Source: Lineus longissimus | Lineage: Eukaryota > Nemertea > Pilidiophora > Heteronemertea > Lineidae | DNA: 64,000 bases | Reading direction: 5' to 3' | NCBI RefSeq assembly: GCF_910592395.1 | Contig: NC_088323.1 | Location: 9,672,001 to 9,736,000 of the forward strand | In this document: positions 63,768-64,000 of the stretch, in pieces | Layout of the letters: each line of letters starts with the position of its first letter | Position numbering within the stretch: position 1 is the stretch's first letter | Position numbers and translations under genes: made by a program | The notes under the pieces: model-generated | What the model was told of the DNA's origin: nothing | Databases searched by the model: none | The model's input: the letters and a program-made list of their open reading frames with translations, nothing else

Positions 63768-64000
63768 ATGGACTTCATAATAAGAGAACAAGAATACAAA
63801 GAAGCCACTTTGAGTATTACTTACCAGAACAAATAAACATAAAATCTATTACTTTGAAATCTATATCCTTTTACAACTCTTGGTGGACAGTTGATTTCCT
63901 ACCACCTAGTGTCACCATTTTCACATTCATAACCAGTTTATTTAAAATGATAAAAACTGAAACCGAAAGCATTTATAAGAGATGCAATGCTTATTTTGAT
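63768..64000 (+). pseudogene. Start of next Polinton gene, frameshifted and cut by window
   Basis: ATG 63768 reads MDFIIREQEYKEATLSITYQ to a stop at 63834. In the next phase FEYYLPEQINIKSITLKSIS, then FYNSWWTVDFLPPSVTIFTF and KMIKTETESIYKRCN continue to the window end. The phrase (PEQINI...ISFYNSW) resembles the start of a Polinton protein that often lies beside the polymerase; function not assigned. One frameshift near 63815. Confidence 0.5.

Noticed and set aside
1-64000. tRNA, rRNA or snRNA genes
   Set aside because: None was recognised by eye; the tRNA-like strings seen are primer binding sites of LTR elements. A covariance-model scan was not possible.

Overview
This window is animal nuclear DNA from a retroelement-rich genome, most likely a marine invertebrate. 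The sequence alone does not fix the phylum. The basis is GT-AG introns, a PAN/apple-like fragment, and co-occurring Ty3/gypsy, BEL/Pao, DIRS, LINE, Polinton (Maverick), PIF/Harbinger, hAT-like and TTAA-type elements. I found no bacterial-style operons and no complete ordinary host gene. Almost every recognisable coding stretch belongs to a mobile element, and most are broken.

Layout. 0-6 kb: repeats (a CCGGT-ended inverted-repeat element, a foldback, a 21-22 bp TCGAATGA minisatellite). 6.4-9.8 kb: an old Ty3/gypsy element with diverged LTRs that has lost its reverse transcriptase. 11.1-22.2 kb: a BEL/Pao element on the minus strand (gag, protease, RT, RNase H, integrase). Its integrase is split by a young Ty3/gypsy element at 12814-18376 with 775 bp LTRs, target duplication CAATG, gag and protease but no RT, RNase H or integrase. 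22.2-22.9 kb: PIF/Harbinger transposase relic. 23.5-26.9 kb: remains of a Polinton-type element on the minus strand (family B polymerase N-terminus, zinc-finger genes) carrying a 92 bp satellite. 29.2-33.7 kb: a structurally complete DIRS element (inverted terminal repeats, internal complementary region, gag, RT/RNase H, tyrosine recombinase) with two frameshifts. 33.7-39.1 kb: non-autonomous elements and a PAN-domain fragment. 41.8-43.0 kb: an orphan stop-free frame of about 375 codons with no recognised homology. About 46.5 kb to the window end: a second, larger Polinton on the plus strand (small proteins, integrase with chromodomain, hydrophobic protein, zinc finger, protein-primed family B polymerase, start of a further gene).

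The second Polinton is layered. A 5'-truncated LINE inserted in a small Polinton gene. A TTAA-flanked DNA transposon of about 5 kb (48445-53399) then inserted in that LINE, and the LINE reading frame is continuous on both sides of it. The transposon carries two converging spliced genes: a P2X7-type cytoplasmic (ballast) domain protein on the plus strand, and a Kolobok-like transposase on the minus strand that seems to have lost its central catalytic exons. Four further short inverted-repeat elements interrupt the Polinton.

The most novel signals are: (1) the P2X7-C-terminal-domain gene as cargo or partner gene of a TTAA transposon, with the same 20 bp CRE-containing promoter module in inverted orientation at both ends; (2) a recurrent class of perfect micro-hairpins with 3-nt loops scattered through the Polinton, which inside coding sequence always sit in the same reading phase; (3) a very young gag-protease-only gypsy element; (4) the orphan reading frame at 42 kb.
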